Shown piece after piece: positions 49,758-63,628 of a stretch of DNA of 64,000 bases. Location of the stretch: NCBI GenBank assembly GCA_029783825.1, contig JAREIK010012067.1, positions 42,474-106,473 on the forward strand, read 5' to 3'. The stretch is from Sapria himalayana (taxonomy: Eukaryota > Streptophyta > Magnoliopsida > Malpighiales > Rafflesiaceae). The first letter of the stretch is position 1. Each line of letters begins with the position of its first letter. The position numbers and the translations under genes were made by a program. The notes below the pieces were generated by a model, which was given only the letters and a program-made list of their open reading frames with translations, made no database searches and was not told the DNA's origin.

Positions 49758-52028
49758 TTTAATGTCTTTCTATATATCTATCTTTCAACCTTTCTTGCAA
49801 TCTGTCTATGTATCTGTCAATCATCTATATCACTATCAATCTTTATATTTAATAATCTATCAATCTATTTGTCTATCTATCTATCTATATGTCTATCTAT
49901 ATGTCTATCAATCTATCTATATAAATGTCTATGAATCTGGCTATAAATCTATCTATCAATCAATTTGTCTATTAATCTGGCTGTCTATCTATCTATCTGT
50001 TTGTTTGTCACTCTGTCTATCTGTATATCTGTATCTATCTATCTATCTATTTATCTATCTATCTATATGTCTATCTATCTGTTTGTTTATCTATCTGTTT
50101 ATCTACCCATCAATCTATATGTTTATCTTTCTTTCTATCGAATTATTTATCTATTTATTTATCTATTTGTTAGTTTGTCTATATATCCATCTATCTATTT
50201 ATTTATCTATTTCTATCTATCTATTTATCAATCAATCAATCAATCTTTTTATCTATCATTCTTTCTATCAAAATGTCTATCAAAATGTTTATCTATCTGT
50301 CTATCTATAATCTATCTATCTTTTTGTCTATCTATCAATCAATATATCTATATATCTATATATCTATCTATCTTTATGTCAATCTATATGTATACCTATC
50401 TATCTATCTATTTGTCTATTTATGTTTCTATCTATTTTTCATTCTATCTATCTATCACTTTATCTATCTAAATATTTATCTATATTTCTATCTATCTATA
50501 TGTATATCTATCTATTTATCTTTCTGTCTATATGTCTATCTAACAGTCAATTTATCTATCTTTCAATATTTTTTTCTATCTACCTATCTATCTTTCTTTC
50601 TATATGTCTATCTTTTAATCTATTAAGATGTCTAATAATCTATGGATCTTTTCTCTATTTATCTATCTATCTGTCTAAATATCTATATATTTATCTAAAT
50701 GTTTATTAAATTATCAATATATGTGTCTATGAATCTATTAATCAATTTGTATATCAATCTGTCTATTAATTTGTCTATCAATCTTTCTATACATTTGTCT
50801 ATTATCATTCATTCTATTTGTCTATTATATGTGTATATATCTATCTATCTATTAATCTATTTATCTTCTATCTATTTATCATTATGTTTTTGTATATATC
50901 TGTCTATCTATCTATTTGTCTATATGTCTATCTATCCATCTATCTATATGTCTATCTATCTATATATCTATATATCTTTCTTTTTATATATCTTCCAATC
51001 AATCTATCTCATTCTATCTATCTATCTATTCATCATTCTTTCTATCAATCAATCAATCAATCTGTCTATCTTTTTGTCTATCTATATGTCTATCTATCTC
51101 TATATCTATCTATTTTTCTGTCTGTCTATCTATTTGTCTATATATCTATCTATCTCTTTATCTTTCTATCTTTCTTTCTATATTTATGTCTATCTATTTG
51201 TGTATCATTCTATCTATCTATTTGTGTATCATTCTATCTATCTATATATCTATCTGACTATCTATCTATCTGTATATCTATTTGTCTATCTATTTATCTA
51301 TCTATTATCTATCTATCTTCTTCTTTCTTTCTATCAATCAATCTATCTTTCTATCAATCTATCTACCTTTCTATCAATCTATCTATTTATCAATCTATCA
51401 TTCTATATATCTATCTATCTATATATCTATCTAACTGTCTTTCTATATCTCAATCTTTCTTACCATCTATCTGTTTATCTATCCATTTATCTTTATTTCT
51501 ATCTATCTATCTTTCTTTCTATCAATTTTTCGAACTATAAATTTATAAATCTGTCTATCTATCTACCTATCTAACTCTCAATATATCTATCAAACTTTGT
51601 CTTTCTATCGGTGTGTCTATTTCTCTATCTATTTGTCTATCTATCTAACTATTTCTCAATCTATCTCTCTATCTCTCTATCTATCTGTCTATTTATCTTT
51701 CTCTCTATTTATCTATTTATCTATCTATCTATGTATCTATCTATCTATCTCTATCTATCTATCTTTCCGTCTATCTATCTATCTTTCTATCAATCTATCT
51801 CTATTTGTCTATCAATCAATCTCTCATTCTATCTACCAATCTACCTATCATTCTATTTATCTATCTATCTACCTATCTATCTATCTATCTATTATCTTTC
51901 TATCTATCTTTTAATCTATTTGTAAATTTATTTTTATATACATCTATCTATCTTTTTATATTTTGGTCTGACTGTTTATCTATGTATTTCTCTATTTATT
52001 CGTCAATCTATCTTTCTAACTACACTTT

Positions 52029-52060
<32 letters not shown>

Positions 52061-52560
52061 CTTTCTATATACAATATGTTTATCAATCAATCTATCATCA
52101 TCAATCAATCAATCAATCAATTTATCTATCTATCTATCTATCTTTATATCTACCTATTTATTTTCTGTGTAATTTTTGTCTGTCTATCTTTTTTTCTATT
52201 TGTATATCTGTCTGTATATTTCTCTGTCTATCTGCTTACCTGTCTTACTATCTACCTGACTAACTAACCGGATGTATGACTTCTTATTTGTCTATATGTC
52301 TATCTTTCTTTCTGACTATCTATCTTTTTTTTGTTTGTTTTTTTATCTATTCATCAGTCTATATCTCTATCTATCTATCTATCTATCTACCTTTCTTTCT
52401 ATCTATATGTCTATCTATATATCTATCTATCTATTTTTTTCTATCTATCAGTCTATTTATATATCAATTTATATATCTATCTATCTTTCTATTTGTCTAT
52501 ACATTTGTCTATCTATCTAGTTATCTATCTCACTAAAAAAATATTTGTTTATCTATAGAA
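49758..52560. repeat. Degenerate TATC array, block 7 (opposite orientation)
   Basis: About 2.8 kb in which the plus strand reads TATC-family words (TATC, TGTC, AATC, TTTC). Stop-free frames now lie on the plus strand, up to 291 codons, again composed only of Ile, Tyr, Leu, Ser, Phe and the like. It ends next to a CACTA left terminus. Confidence 0.97.
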
Positions 52561-52577
52561 ATTTATTTAGAGAAAAA

Positions 52578-54050
52578 CACCTTGATAATTAACAAGGGAT
52601 TAGCTAGGGAATAACAAGAGATGTTTAATTTTTTATTGAATTATATATTTGTGATGGATTTGTGATGGATTAGAGTAACAAATTTTCTATTGAAAATTAT
52701 CCCTAGCTAAAATTATCATAAATTTTCCCGCAAAGAATGTTGGAGATTTTAGTAATGCCTTTAGAGATAGATGATCCCTAGCTAATTAGTTCAAGACAAA
52801 TTCCCTTGCTAAATAATATTTTATATTTTTTTTACAATTTTATATTCAATTGCAAGTGATTATTCCTTAAATGATAATTTTAACAAAATATATGCATTTA
52901 ACTATGAATTTTTCCCTAGCTATTTGGGCTGGGGATAATTTCCATTGCTAATCTATACTAATTTAATATTTTTTATTTAATTTTTATCTGTTTAAATATT
53001 TTATATAATTTTGTATATTAAAGGGTTTTCATGGTCTATGGATGAGCATTCCTTGGAAGACACCTTCTCCTCATATAATTATAAAAATAGGATATTATAA
53101 ATAAATAATTTCAATATATATATATAAATATAATACAAATTTATATTAATATAGATAAAAATAACTATTTTTATGATTATAAAATTCTTAAAAATTTATA
53201 CAAAATATATTTCTAAGATATTTAATTACAAAATTTTAATATTTGTATTAAAAACATTAAATAATTATTTATGTACTTATAATCATTATTTAAGTTATTT
53301 TAATTAATAAATGAACATACATAAAAATTACTACTAACAAAAAGCTAAAATAATTAATTTTATGATTAAATAAAAAAATTATAAAAACATTTGAATTAAC
53401 AAATAAACAAGTAAATATTTATTTTATTTAAAGTTAAATATATATTTTTATGATTATAAAAATCTTTTAAAAAAATAATTACTAATAGATTTGAAAGTTT
53501 TGAATTATATAAAAAATTTCAAATTTTTAATAAAATTTAAAAGAAAATAAATTCATATTTAAAGATTAATACATAACTATTTTAATTACTTCAAGCAAAA
53601 TTTTGTTGATTTAAAAAATTAATATCTCAATGTTGTTATTAAAAGAACACTTCAAGTATTTTTTAGGATTTCAAATGAGTTATTTAAAATATTACTAATG
53701 AAATTTTTTTGTCCTAAAAACACTAAAATTATTTTTAGCCGTATAAACATTTTGAAAAGTATTACCAAATTGACCCTAAGTTGATTTGAATTCAAGTTTT
53801 ATTTTTTGTCCCTACTAAATTTATAAGAAATAAACAATTGAGTAAGAGCTTTACTATTAGCTTTTAATATTCTATTTTATTAAAATAATAAATATAACTT
53901 TTTTAATGATCTTATCACTATAAGTAATTTTTGGAATTTTATAAATTATAAATTATATCTAATAATATGAAATTTAATGCCTTTATAATTATTTCATATT
54001 ATATTCTTTAAAAATAATTTGAATTCTTAAAAAATTATAACCATTATATA
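52578..54050 (+). repeat. CACTA left end and AT-rich left interior (copy L3)
   Basis: The subterminal repeats are few and irregular (52578-52960). The interior keeps GGTCTATGGATGAGC, TCCTTGGAAGACACCTTCTCC and TGTCCCTACTAAATTTATAAG in the same order as copies L1 and L2, and ends at a short TA tract near 54048. Confidence 0.75.
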
Positions 54051-54124
54051 TATATATATGAAGTACTATATTAAAATATAATATTTTTTATTTATGAAAT
54101 AATGCAATTTTTTTGACTTTTCAG

Positions 54125-54656
54125 ATTTTCGAGTGCAATTCTCTTCCCACTCTCATCTTAATGTTGTGTTCAGAAAATGTTGCTATACATTATGAAGCAG
54201 TTACTTTACTTAAAAATTGAGACCTCAATTATTTTTTTAGTTATTATATTTTGAAATTTTGATCTTGGCCTTTATTTTCTTATTTTGACTAATTATTTGT
54301 ATTGTTGCAAGTAGGTGTGATTGGAAATTTGGTTCACTCATCTCCAAACATAAGAAAGAAGTTCTATCTGCTAGGGCATTGCAACTTGTTATCTGTTTGC
54401 TTAGGTACTTCCATTTGTAGCATTTTTTGGAAAACTAAATCTCTATTCATTATGTATCTGATCAAATTCTATTTTTATATCATTATCCAAAGTTACTATC
54501 TAAATTAACTTTGATTTACTGTAATTCTGCTATTTAAATTTGCTTTTAATAATTCTCTAAAGGTTTTTCCTGATAATTAGCTCATGTTGCCCTGAGAGTC
54601 AAAGGAAAGCTTCTTTATCACTAGGACAATTTCTGGCAACTAATTCAGATTGCAAG
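54125..54656 (+). pseudogene. Captured fragment of an ARIA/ABAP1-type armadillo-repeat BTB gene (three exons with introns)
   Basis: Exon a (54125-54200) follows a pyrimidine-rich CAG acceptor and reads IFECNS then LPTLILMLCSENVAIHYEA. Exon b (54312-54404) follows TTGTTGCAAG and reads VGVIGNLVHSSPNI; one lost base then shifts the frame before KEVLSARALQLVICLL. Exon c (54581-54656) reads SCCPESQRKASLSLGQFLAT and NSDCK and is followed by a GTAAGC donor. The exons join in phase: GCAG plus TAGGT gives Ala-Val-Gly, and CTTAG plus CTCA gives Leu-Ser-Ser. This is very close to what I recall of the armadillo region of plant ARIA/ABAP1 proteins, which carry armadillo repeats plus a BTB domain. The donor of the first intron is now TT instead of GT. 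The missing base, the lost donor and the lack of flanking exons show a dead fragment. Retained introns mean it was copied as DNA. Confidence 0.88.
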
Positions 54657-57579
54657 GTAAGCATATGTTGATTTTTCCTTCACTTAGATTATTTGTAGGA
54701 TTGAGATTAATCATAATATAAAATTTTTTTAGATTACTTTTTTGTTTGGATTCATGTTTTTCACTTAAAAAAAGGATGTCATAGTAAAAAGAAGTGCTCT
54801 AATAAAATTTTTATTTATTCTTATATTCATGTATTAAATAAATAATATAAAAATATATTATGTAATGTAGTACCTTTGATAGGTCATAGATTCTATATAC
54901 TTTCACAGTTTGTCAATGATTATGGCCATCAGGTCTTGTATCATAGGTCTAGAGTTTTGATGAAGTGACACAGTCCTCGGGGCATTCTTATGAGCATTTT
55001 ATCGTGGGTATGAGTGTCTAACTAGTTCAGCATGGCATGGTCGTGTATGGCATGAGACCATGGGTTTTGCTGAGCCACATTTAGTGGCCCTATATGCCAT
55101 TTGTGGTTGTTGTGTGGGCTAGCCCAATGTGCTACTTATGACCCATTACTCTTGCCTAAGAATTATTTGTGCTAAGGTCATGGTCGGACCATTCTGACTC
55201 ATTACCCAAGACAATGCATGTGCAAAGCTACTTAGGTCCTAGGCATGAGTTGTTTTTGGGCACTCATGACTCATGACCTAATTAACTGACCCAATTATTT
55301 TGTTAAAATGGCTAATCCATCACTAAGCATGTTTAATATAAATTAGAAAACAACAATTACTTGATTATTTTTATTTACAAGATAAGTTTTGTTTGTTACC
55401 TATGAAAAACTATATAATTTATCTATTATTCATGAGCATAGATTGATACATTCTATGCAATTTTTTTTCCTTAAACTTAATACATTTGAATCTAATTAAT
55501 ATTTTTTCTCAATGAAAGTTGAAATGCAAGACTTTTTAATATTTTTTTATATTTTTTTGGAATATTGATAACATATGTTCATAAAAAAGTAATTCTATTT
55601 CACAAAAGAAATAATTTTTAATCTATTAAATATGAGACTCATAAAAAAGTTCAAAATATCTTGTAATTATCCAATTTTATATTACATATATTATCTGTAT
55701 AATTAGTTTAATAAATTTTTTATAATAAATTTATATCATGTTGTATTTAACATACTTAGACATGTGATAAGCTATGAAAGATTGAGATCTCTTTCGAGGT
55801 TGATGGACATTTTGCACTTGTTTCTCACACTCTATTTGAGCTCCTCTTAGTTTTGATAGTAAATCCATCAAAATTCTTTATTTATAAGAGAGTCAATTTA
55901 GTCTTTTGAAAAATGTTAAATATAATGACATTTGAGGAGATAGTGATTTATATATGAACATGTGTTGAAAGAATATATTATTTTTGTTGATTTTTTTATT
56001 TTTTTTTTTGGAAAATTTTAAAGAGATTACTTAATTTGAGCTGCACTAATTATTTTTGTCCATTATATAAGAATCTTTGTAATATGACATTTTGATTATT
56101 GAGTGTTTATTTTATTTTATTTTTTTGTATTTTAATTGCTAACATAATATTAGATGTATGGATATATATGTGAGTTAGAAATTACAAATCCTAAAAGGTT
56201 TCCCACCACTATCTATAATAACCAGAGAAATACATGGTAGTAGGTGCGTGCACAATATGGGCAAAAACTTCTTGCATAAGTGTAGTATGCATGCACAATG
56301 TGTGATAGGAGGCATGCATAGTCACCTACAAATGCGTGGTGGTGATGCACAACATGCTGAGGTGATGACTCATCCAGTATTTTGATTTTTATTTTGATTT
56401 TGATTTTGTTTTTTTTTTGAAATGTTTTTACTATGAAATGACAATTTTTGTGTTTGTGTTGATATTGTTTGAGCCTTAAAATTGTTGCTGTTTGAGCCAT
56501 AAAATTGATGTAGTTTGAGCTTGTGCCGAGAAGAGGAGAGCCATATAAGACCAAAAGAATGCCAGATTACTTTCTTTACTGTGAGCCAACACAAATTGAT
56601 GCAACCACTCTTTCAGTTGTGGTGCTTGTTTTTGGTGTTTGTTTGTTTATTAAGGTGGGCATTTTGATGCTGGTGCTGGTTGCTCAACTACAACAACAAG
56701 GGTGCAGATTACAAACTGATTATCCTGCTTCCCTCTATATTTCACCTTACATTGAGTGTCAATTATTTCCATGTGTTAGTATTCTTGTTTAAAAAAACAA
56801 GTTGATAATCAGTTTGTGTATCATTTTATGTATCTAGTTAATTGATGGCATCATATCATTTTGCTAGGTTTGAGTTGTTGGATATGGTGAAGAAATATTT
56901 ATCTTCAGTTGGGAAACATGGGACACAAGTGTGGTGTCTCAGAATAATGAAATGAGTTAGCTAATGGGTTTGGAGTCAGACACTTGGAGGCTCTAGTGAG
57001 TGTCTTGATACTTAATACTGAAGGGAAAAACATGGTGTTGGACTCAGACATGGGACAAAAACATGTTCGATGATAAGTACTATTTCATATATTCAGCCCC
57101 TAAAAAGAATGAAAAGATATCGGTAAACTACGTAAAATTGGGAGATAAATTTGTTGTAGATGCTTTAGCTGCTAGATTTGGTCAACCAGTGCATCTAGAA
57201 ATTAAGTAATATTTTCCTTCACATGTGTTAGGTTTTCTTTTTTGTTTAGAGTTGCCTTCATTAGTTTATAATATTATGGGTTTGATTCATGATTTCAGTG
57301 TTGATAATTATGTTGTTGAAGAAGTTCAAAATAAATTTTTGAGAAGTACCATATGTAATACAATAGCAGCAGTCCTATATGGAGTCACAGTTAGCAGCCT
57401 TAATGAGACAGATAGCACACAGAGTTCCAGCAGAGAAACAGCGTAAGAGAGGCTAGCACAAATGCATCAGCTAATGATGAGGATGATGATTTTATTTTAA
57501 ATGATTATATACCTATGTTATGTTTTTGCTTTAACTATGTAACAATTATATCAGAATAATTTCTGAAATACTTTTGCTT
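54657..57579. other. CACTA interior without recognised genes
   Basis: About 2.9 kb. 55015-55260 is GC-richer, with repeated CATGG/GGCATG words, and could be a decayed fragment of another transposon. 56520-57500 has moderate coding-like composition: short frames at 56523-56792 and 57225-57446, and phrases such as ESQLAALMRQIAHRVPAEKQ in another frame near 57380-57440, followed by an acidic DEDDDF stretch. None is recognised; a decayed C-terminus of an element protein or a second captured gene are both possible. Confidence 0.4.
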
Positions 57580-57986
57580 TTTGTTAATTATAAAAAATAG
57601 TTTAGAATATATGTTTTTATTCAATTTAATATAAAAATTTAAAATATGTAATCAAATTTTTTGTAAAAAAAATTGTAAAAATGGCTTTGGAATGAAAATA
57701 GCTAGAGAATACTTCCTCACTAATTAGCTAGGGAATTATATGCATGTATCTAGTAGAAAAATATTAATTATTATTCTTAATTAAGATCAAAATTAGCAAT
57801 GATAAAAAATTATTAGCTAGGGAATTTTTGTGGTTAAAAAAATACTAAGGAATTATATTCTGATTAATATAATGTGATGAGCACTTTAGCTTTGGATAAT
57901 TATAGTCATTATTCCTTTTTAGCAACGAAAAAAGCCCATATACTTAGTGAAATTTCTCTAGCTATATTGGCTTTTTTCTTGGAGTG
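57580..57986 (-). repeat. CACTA right end (copy R3)
   Basis: It shares with 25150-25759 the words TTCAATTTAATATAAAA, TGGAATGAAAATAGCTAGAGAAT and the closing CTAGCTATATTGG...TTTCTTGG. It lacks the modules, GCN tract and minisatellite seen in the larger arms, so the minimal right end is about 400 bp. Confidence 0.8.
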
Positions 57987-60900
57987 TCTTTATATCTATC
58001 TAATATGTCTATCTATCTGTCAATCTATTTATCTATCAAAGTGTCTATCTGTCTATCTATCTATCTATCTATTAATTTTAATATCTATCGATATATCAAT
58101 CAATCAATCTGTCTATCTATATGTCTATCAACCAATCATTCTATCTATCTACGTATCTATTAATCTCTTTATAAATCTGTCAATCAATCTATCTTTCTAT
58201 CTATTTGTCTATCTACTTGCCTATCTGTCTATCTACCTACCTATCTATCTATCTCTCTATCCATCTATCCATCAATCCATCTATCTATCTTTATATATGT
58301 CTATCTATCTATCTATTATTCTGACTATCATTTTTCTTCACAAGATATCTAGCAATTTATCTATCTATCTGGTTATCTATATGTCTATCAATCTATTGAT
58401 CTATTTTTCTTTCTATTTTTTTATCTATCAATCATGAATCTATCTATTAACCTATTTATGAAACTATCTATATATCTGGCTATCAATAGTGTGTCTATAT
58501 GTTTGTTTAACTATCTATTTATTTTTTAACTATCTGTCTATTTTTTAATCTATCTTTCTTTATGAGTGTTTGTCTGTCTATTTGGTTATTTGTCTGTGTT
58601 TTCCTACCTGCCTGACTACCTACCTACCTAACTAACTAATAGATTATATGTCTATCTATCTATATTTATGTCTACATATTTGTTTATATATGTATCTATT
58701 TATATGTTTTTCAATCTGTTTGTTTGTTTATCTATCTATTTTCTATCTATCTATCTGTCAATCAATCAATATATTTATCTATCTAACTATCTATCTCTTT
58801 ATATATCTTCTATTTATTTGTCTATCTATCTATTAATATATCTGTCTATCTATCAGTCTTTAAATCATTCAATCTATCTGTCTATCTATCTATCTATCTC
58901 TCTGTCTATCTATCTATATATCTATCTATATATCTATTTATCTATATGTCTATCTATCTATCTATCTATTATCTCTCTATCTCTCTATATGTCTAGCTAT
59001 CTAGCTATCTATATGTCTATCTTTATATCTGACTTTCTATTTGTATATCTATTAATCTATATATATGTCTATATATCTATCAATCTATTTATCTATCTAT
59101 ATGTCAATCTATCTATTTATCTATCAATCTATCTATATATCTATCTTTCAATCTCTCTATATATCTATCAATATTTCAATCTATTTATCTATCTACCTAT
59201 TTATTTATCTATCTGTATGTCTATCAATATGTTTATCTATCTAACTAACTATCTACCTATCTATCTAACATTCAATCAATCATTTTATCTGTCTATCTTT
59301 CTGTCTATCTATCTATCTATATATCTCTATATCTATCTATCAATCTACCTATTTGATAATCATTTTATCTATCTATCCATCTATGTGTCTATCTATCTAT
59401 ATGTCTATGTAGCTACATGTCTATTTATTTGCCTATCTATTTGTTTATCTATCTGTCTATCAATCTATCTATGTATCTAATTATCTGTCTATATAAAAAT
59501 ATATCTATCCATCTATCTATTTATCTGTCTGTCTTTCTATCTATGTATATATTAATCTGATTGTCAATTTCTCTATTATTCTATCTATCATTCTTTCTAT
59601 CAATCTATCTAGCCATCTTTCTATCTAGTTGTATATTTATATGTCTATATATCTATCTATCTATCTACTATTTATCTATTCATTTATCTTTCTATTTATC
59701 TATTTATCTATCTATCTCTATCTATCTTTATATCTATGTATATAATATTTATCAATAAGTCTATCTATATATCCATCTATTTATTTATTTATCAAATTGT
59801 CTATATATCTACTTATCTATAGTATTTTTATGTGTTTGTTTGTCTTCCTATTTATTTGTATGTCTATCAGTTTGTTTGTCTATCTCTGTCTATCTATCTG
59901 TTTACCTATCTATCTATCTTTTTGTCTGTGTGTATGTATTTTTGACTATCTGCCTACCTACCTAACTAACTGACTGACTAACTTTCTATCTATGTGTATG
60001 CCTTTCGCTCTATTTGTCTATCTATCTATCTATTTATTTGTCTGTATGTCTATTTTTCTATTTGTCTATCTATCTATCAGTGTGTGTGTGTGTGTGTATC
60101 TATCTATCCATCTATTTATCTATCTATCTATCTCTTTATATATCTATCTAGCTATTAATCTATCTATCTATCTATATATATATATATCTATCTGTCTGTC
60201 TATCTATCTATCTATGTATCTATCTGTTTATCTATCTATATATCTATCTATCAATATATCTTTTAATCAATCAATTAATCTATCTATCTATTAATCAATC
60301 ATTCTATATATCTATCTACTTGTCTATTTATCTGTCTATCAATCTGTCTATCAATCTATCAATTTAATTATCTATATATTTATCTTTATATCTTTGTATC
60401 TATTTATCTATCAACCAGCCTGTTTATCTATCCATCTATCTATCTATATTTCTATATATTTGTCGATCTATCTATCTATCTATATGCCTATCTATCTTTC
60501 TATCAATCTATATATCATTCTTTCTATAAATTTATTTAGCTATTTATTTATCTAGCTGGTTATCTATCAATCTTTTGTCTTTCTATTTGTATATCAATCT
60601 ATGAATCTATCTATTAATCTATTTATCAAACTATCTATATATCTACCTATCGATAATCTGTCTTTATGTTTGTCTGCCTGTCTGTTTATTTGCATATCTG
60701 TCTATCTATTTTTTTATCTATCTTTCTGTCTATTTGTCAGAGTATTTGTTTTATTGTCGGTGTATCTGGATTCTTACCTGACTGTTTACTTGCCTTACTT
60801 ACTAACTAACTGTTTGTATCTCTATCTATCTATATATTTATCTATCTAACTGTCTATCTATCTATTTTTATGTTTTTCAATCTGACTAATATCTAACTAT

Positions 60901-61784
60901 TGATTTGTCTATCTGTCTATCTGTTTATCTACCTTTCTAACTATCTAGCTATATATCTATCTATCTTCTTTCTATTTGTCTATCTATATATCTATATATA
61001 TGTCTATCTATTAATCATTCTATCTGTCAATCTATTTGTCTATCTATCTATCTATTCATCTATCTATTTGTCTATCTATTTGTATATCTACATGTCTATC
61101 TATATGTCTATCTATCTGTCTATCTTTCTGTCTAGCTATTTATCTATCTATCTGTCTATCTTTCTATATGATTATCTATTTATCTATTTATTTATCTATC
61201 TATATGTCTATATATCTATCTATTTATCTATATGTCTATCTATCTGTCTCTCTATATATCGATCTATTTGTTTATTTATATGTCTATTAATCAATAAATC
61301 TATCTATCTGAATATCTATCTATTTATATGTGTGTCTGTCTATCGATATGTTTATCTATCTATTATCTATTTAACTATAAATTAATCATTCTATTTTTCT
61401 ATATATATATATATATATAATCTATCTATCAATATATCTATCTATCTATCTATCATTCTACCTATTTGTTAATCTTTTTTTCTATCTATCTATCTATTTA
61501 TATATCTGTATGTATATCTGTATGTCTATCTATCTTTCTGCCAATCTATTTGTTCATTTATCTGTCTATCTATCTGTCTATCAAACTATCTTTGTATATA
61601 TCTATCTATCTATCTATCTATCTACATATTAATATCTATCTTTCTATCTATCTTTCTATCTATCTACCTATCTATATATCCATTAATTTTTCTATCAATC
61701 TCTCCATCATTATGTCTATCATTTTGTCTATCATTCTTAATATCAAATTATCTAGCTATCTTTCTTTATATCTATACATCTATA

Positions 61785-61815
<31 letters not shown>

Positions 61816-63575
61816 CTATCTATTTATCTTTTTAATTGTTTATTTATCTATCTTATGATTTATCTGTCTATTTATCTGTCTATCTATCTATCTATCCATC
61901 TATCTATTTATATATCTGTCTATCAATATGTCTATATATCTATCTTCATTCTATCTATATATATATATCTATTTATATATCTGTCTATCAATATGTCTAT
62001 ATATCTATCTATCATCAATGTGTCTATTAATCTATTTATCAAACTATCTATATATCTACCAATCTATAGTCTTTATATGTGTTTATTTGTCTGCCTATTT
62101 ATTTGCATGTCTGTTTAACTACTGGTATGTGTGTCTACTTACCTGACTATCTTTCTAACTATCTGTATGTATATCATTCTATTTGTCAATCTATCTATTT
62201 GTTTGTTTATTTTTCTTTCTATCTGTCCATCTATAAATGCCGGTGTATATCTATCTATCTATCTATATGTCTATCTATTTTTCAATCTTTTTGTCTATCT
62301 ATCTATCTATGTTTCTATCTATCTGACTATTTATCTATTAATGTATCAATCAATCAATCTATCTATCTATCTAATTTTTATCTATCTATCTATATATATA
62401 TCTATCAATCTGTCTATCTATCTATCTATATATCTATCTATAAATTTATCTATCGATATGTTTATCTATCTATCAATCTATCTATCTATATATCAATGAA
62501 TCATTTGATCTAAATATCTACCTACCTATCTATCTGTCTATCAAGCAATCTATCTATCTTTCTATATATCTTTCTATCTTTTAATTATTTGTATATCGAC
62601 CTGCCTATCTAGTTTTCCTTCTATCTATCTATCTATCTCTTTCTATCTGTCCATCTTTTTGTCTATCTATTTTTTTATCTATTTGTCAATAAATTTGTAA
62701 ATTATTATTTGTCTCAATTAATCTAGCTTTTTGTATATCTATCTATGAATCTTTCTATTAATCTCTTTATCAAATTATTTATAGATCTACCTATTTGTAA
62801 ACTATCTATATATGTTTGTCTGTTTGTGTGTTTATTTGTATTCCTATCTATTTTTTTGTTTGTCTCTCTTTATGTATGTTTAGCTATCTATTTGTCTATT
62901 TTTCTATGTGTCTACCTGCCTACATGACTATCTACATGTCTATTTATATATCTATAGATTGTATGCCCATATATCTAAGTGTATGTCTACCTTTTGTCTA
63001 ACTATCTATCTATTTGAATGTTTATCAATCTATCTGTCCTTCTATCCGTTCTTTATCAATCAATTTATATGTCTATCTATCTATCTATATATCTAACTAT
63101 CTATATTTATATCTATCTATATATCAATCTTTTATCTATTTGTCTATATATATATATCTATAAGTCATTCTATCAATCATCAATCTATCTATCTATCTAT
63201 CTATCAATCTATCTATATGTCAATCTATCTGTCTATATATATATATATCAATCTGTCTATCTATCTATATATCTATCTGTATATCTATATTTCTATCTAT
63301 CTATTTATTTATCTATCTATTTGTTTATCGATATGTCTATCTATCTAACTATCTATCTATCGATCTATCTATCTATCAATCAATCATCATTCTATTTGTC
63401 AAACAAACTTTCAATCTAACTGTGAATCAATCTATCTATCAATCTATCTATCATCTCTTTCTATCTATCTATTGACATATTTGTTAACTTTTTTGTTTAT
63501 CTATCTATATGTCTATCTATATGTCCATCAATCTATCTCTCAATTTGTCTTTGAACCTATCTATGTATCTGTCTA

Positions 63576-63628
<53 letters not shown>

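Larger units (their letters stand above)
52578..57986. mobile_element. CACTA element with both ends, carrying a captured gene fragment
   Basis: The left end (CACCTTGATAATTAAC, then AAGGGATTAGCTAGGGAATA) and left interior match the copies at 7965 and 30639. The right end, read inward from 57986 (CACTCCAAGAAAAAAGCC, then AATATAGCTAGAGAAATTTC), matches the 25759 end. The 5.4 kb element is flanked by TATC array on both sides in the same orientation, so it inserted into the array. The terminal bases are eroded and no matching 3-bp duplication is seen. It encodes no recognised transposase and would be non-autonomous. Confidence 0.78.

Noticed and set aside
50699..51574. A 291-codon open frame (and many others of 60-270 codons in the arrays)
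   Set aside because: TATC repeats contain no stop codon, so all such frames are on the TATC strand and encode only Tyr-Leu-Ser-Ile-type repeats, often open in several overlapping frames at once.
55015..55260. GC-richer patch with GGCATG/CATGG words resembling an hAT subterminal block
   Set aside because: No hAT terminus or transposase lies nearby and the similarity is only in composition.
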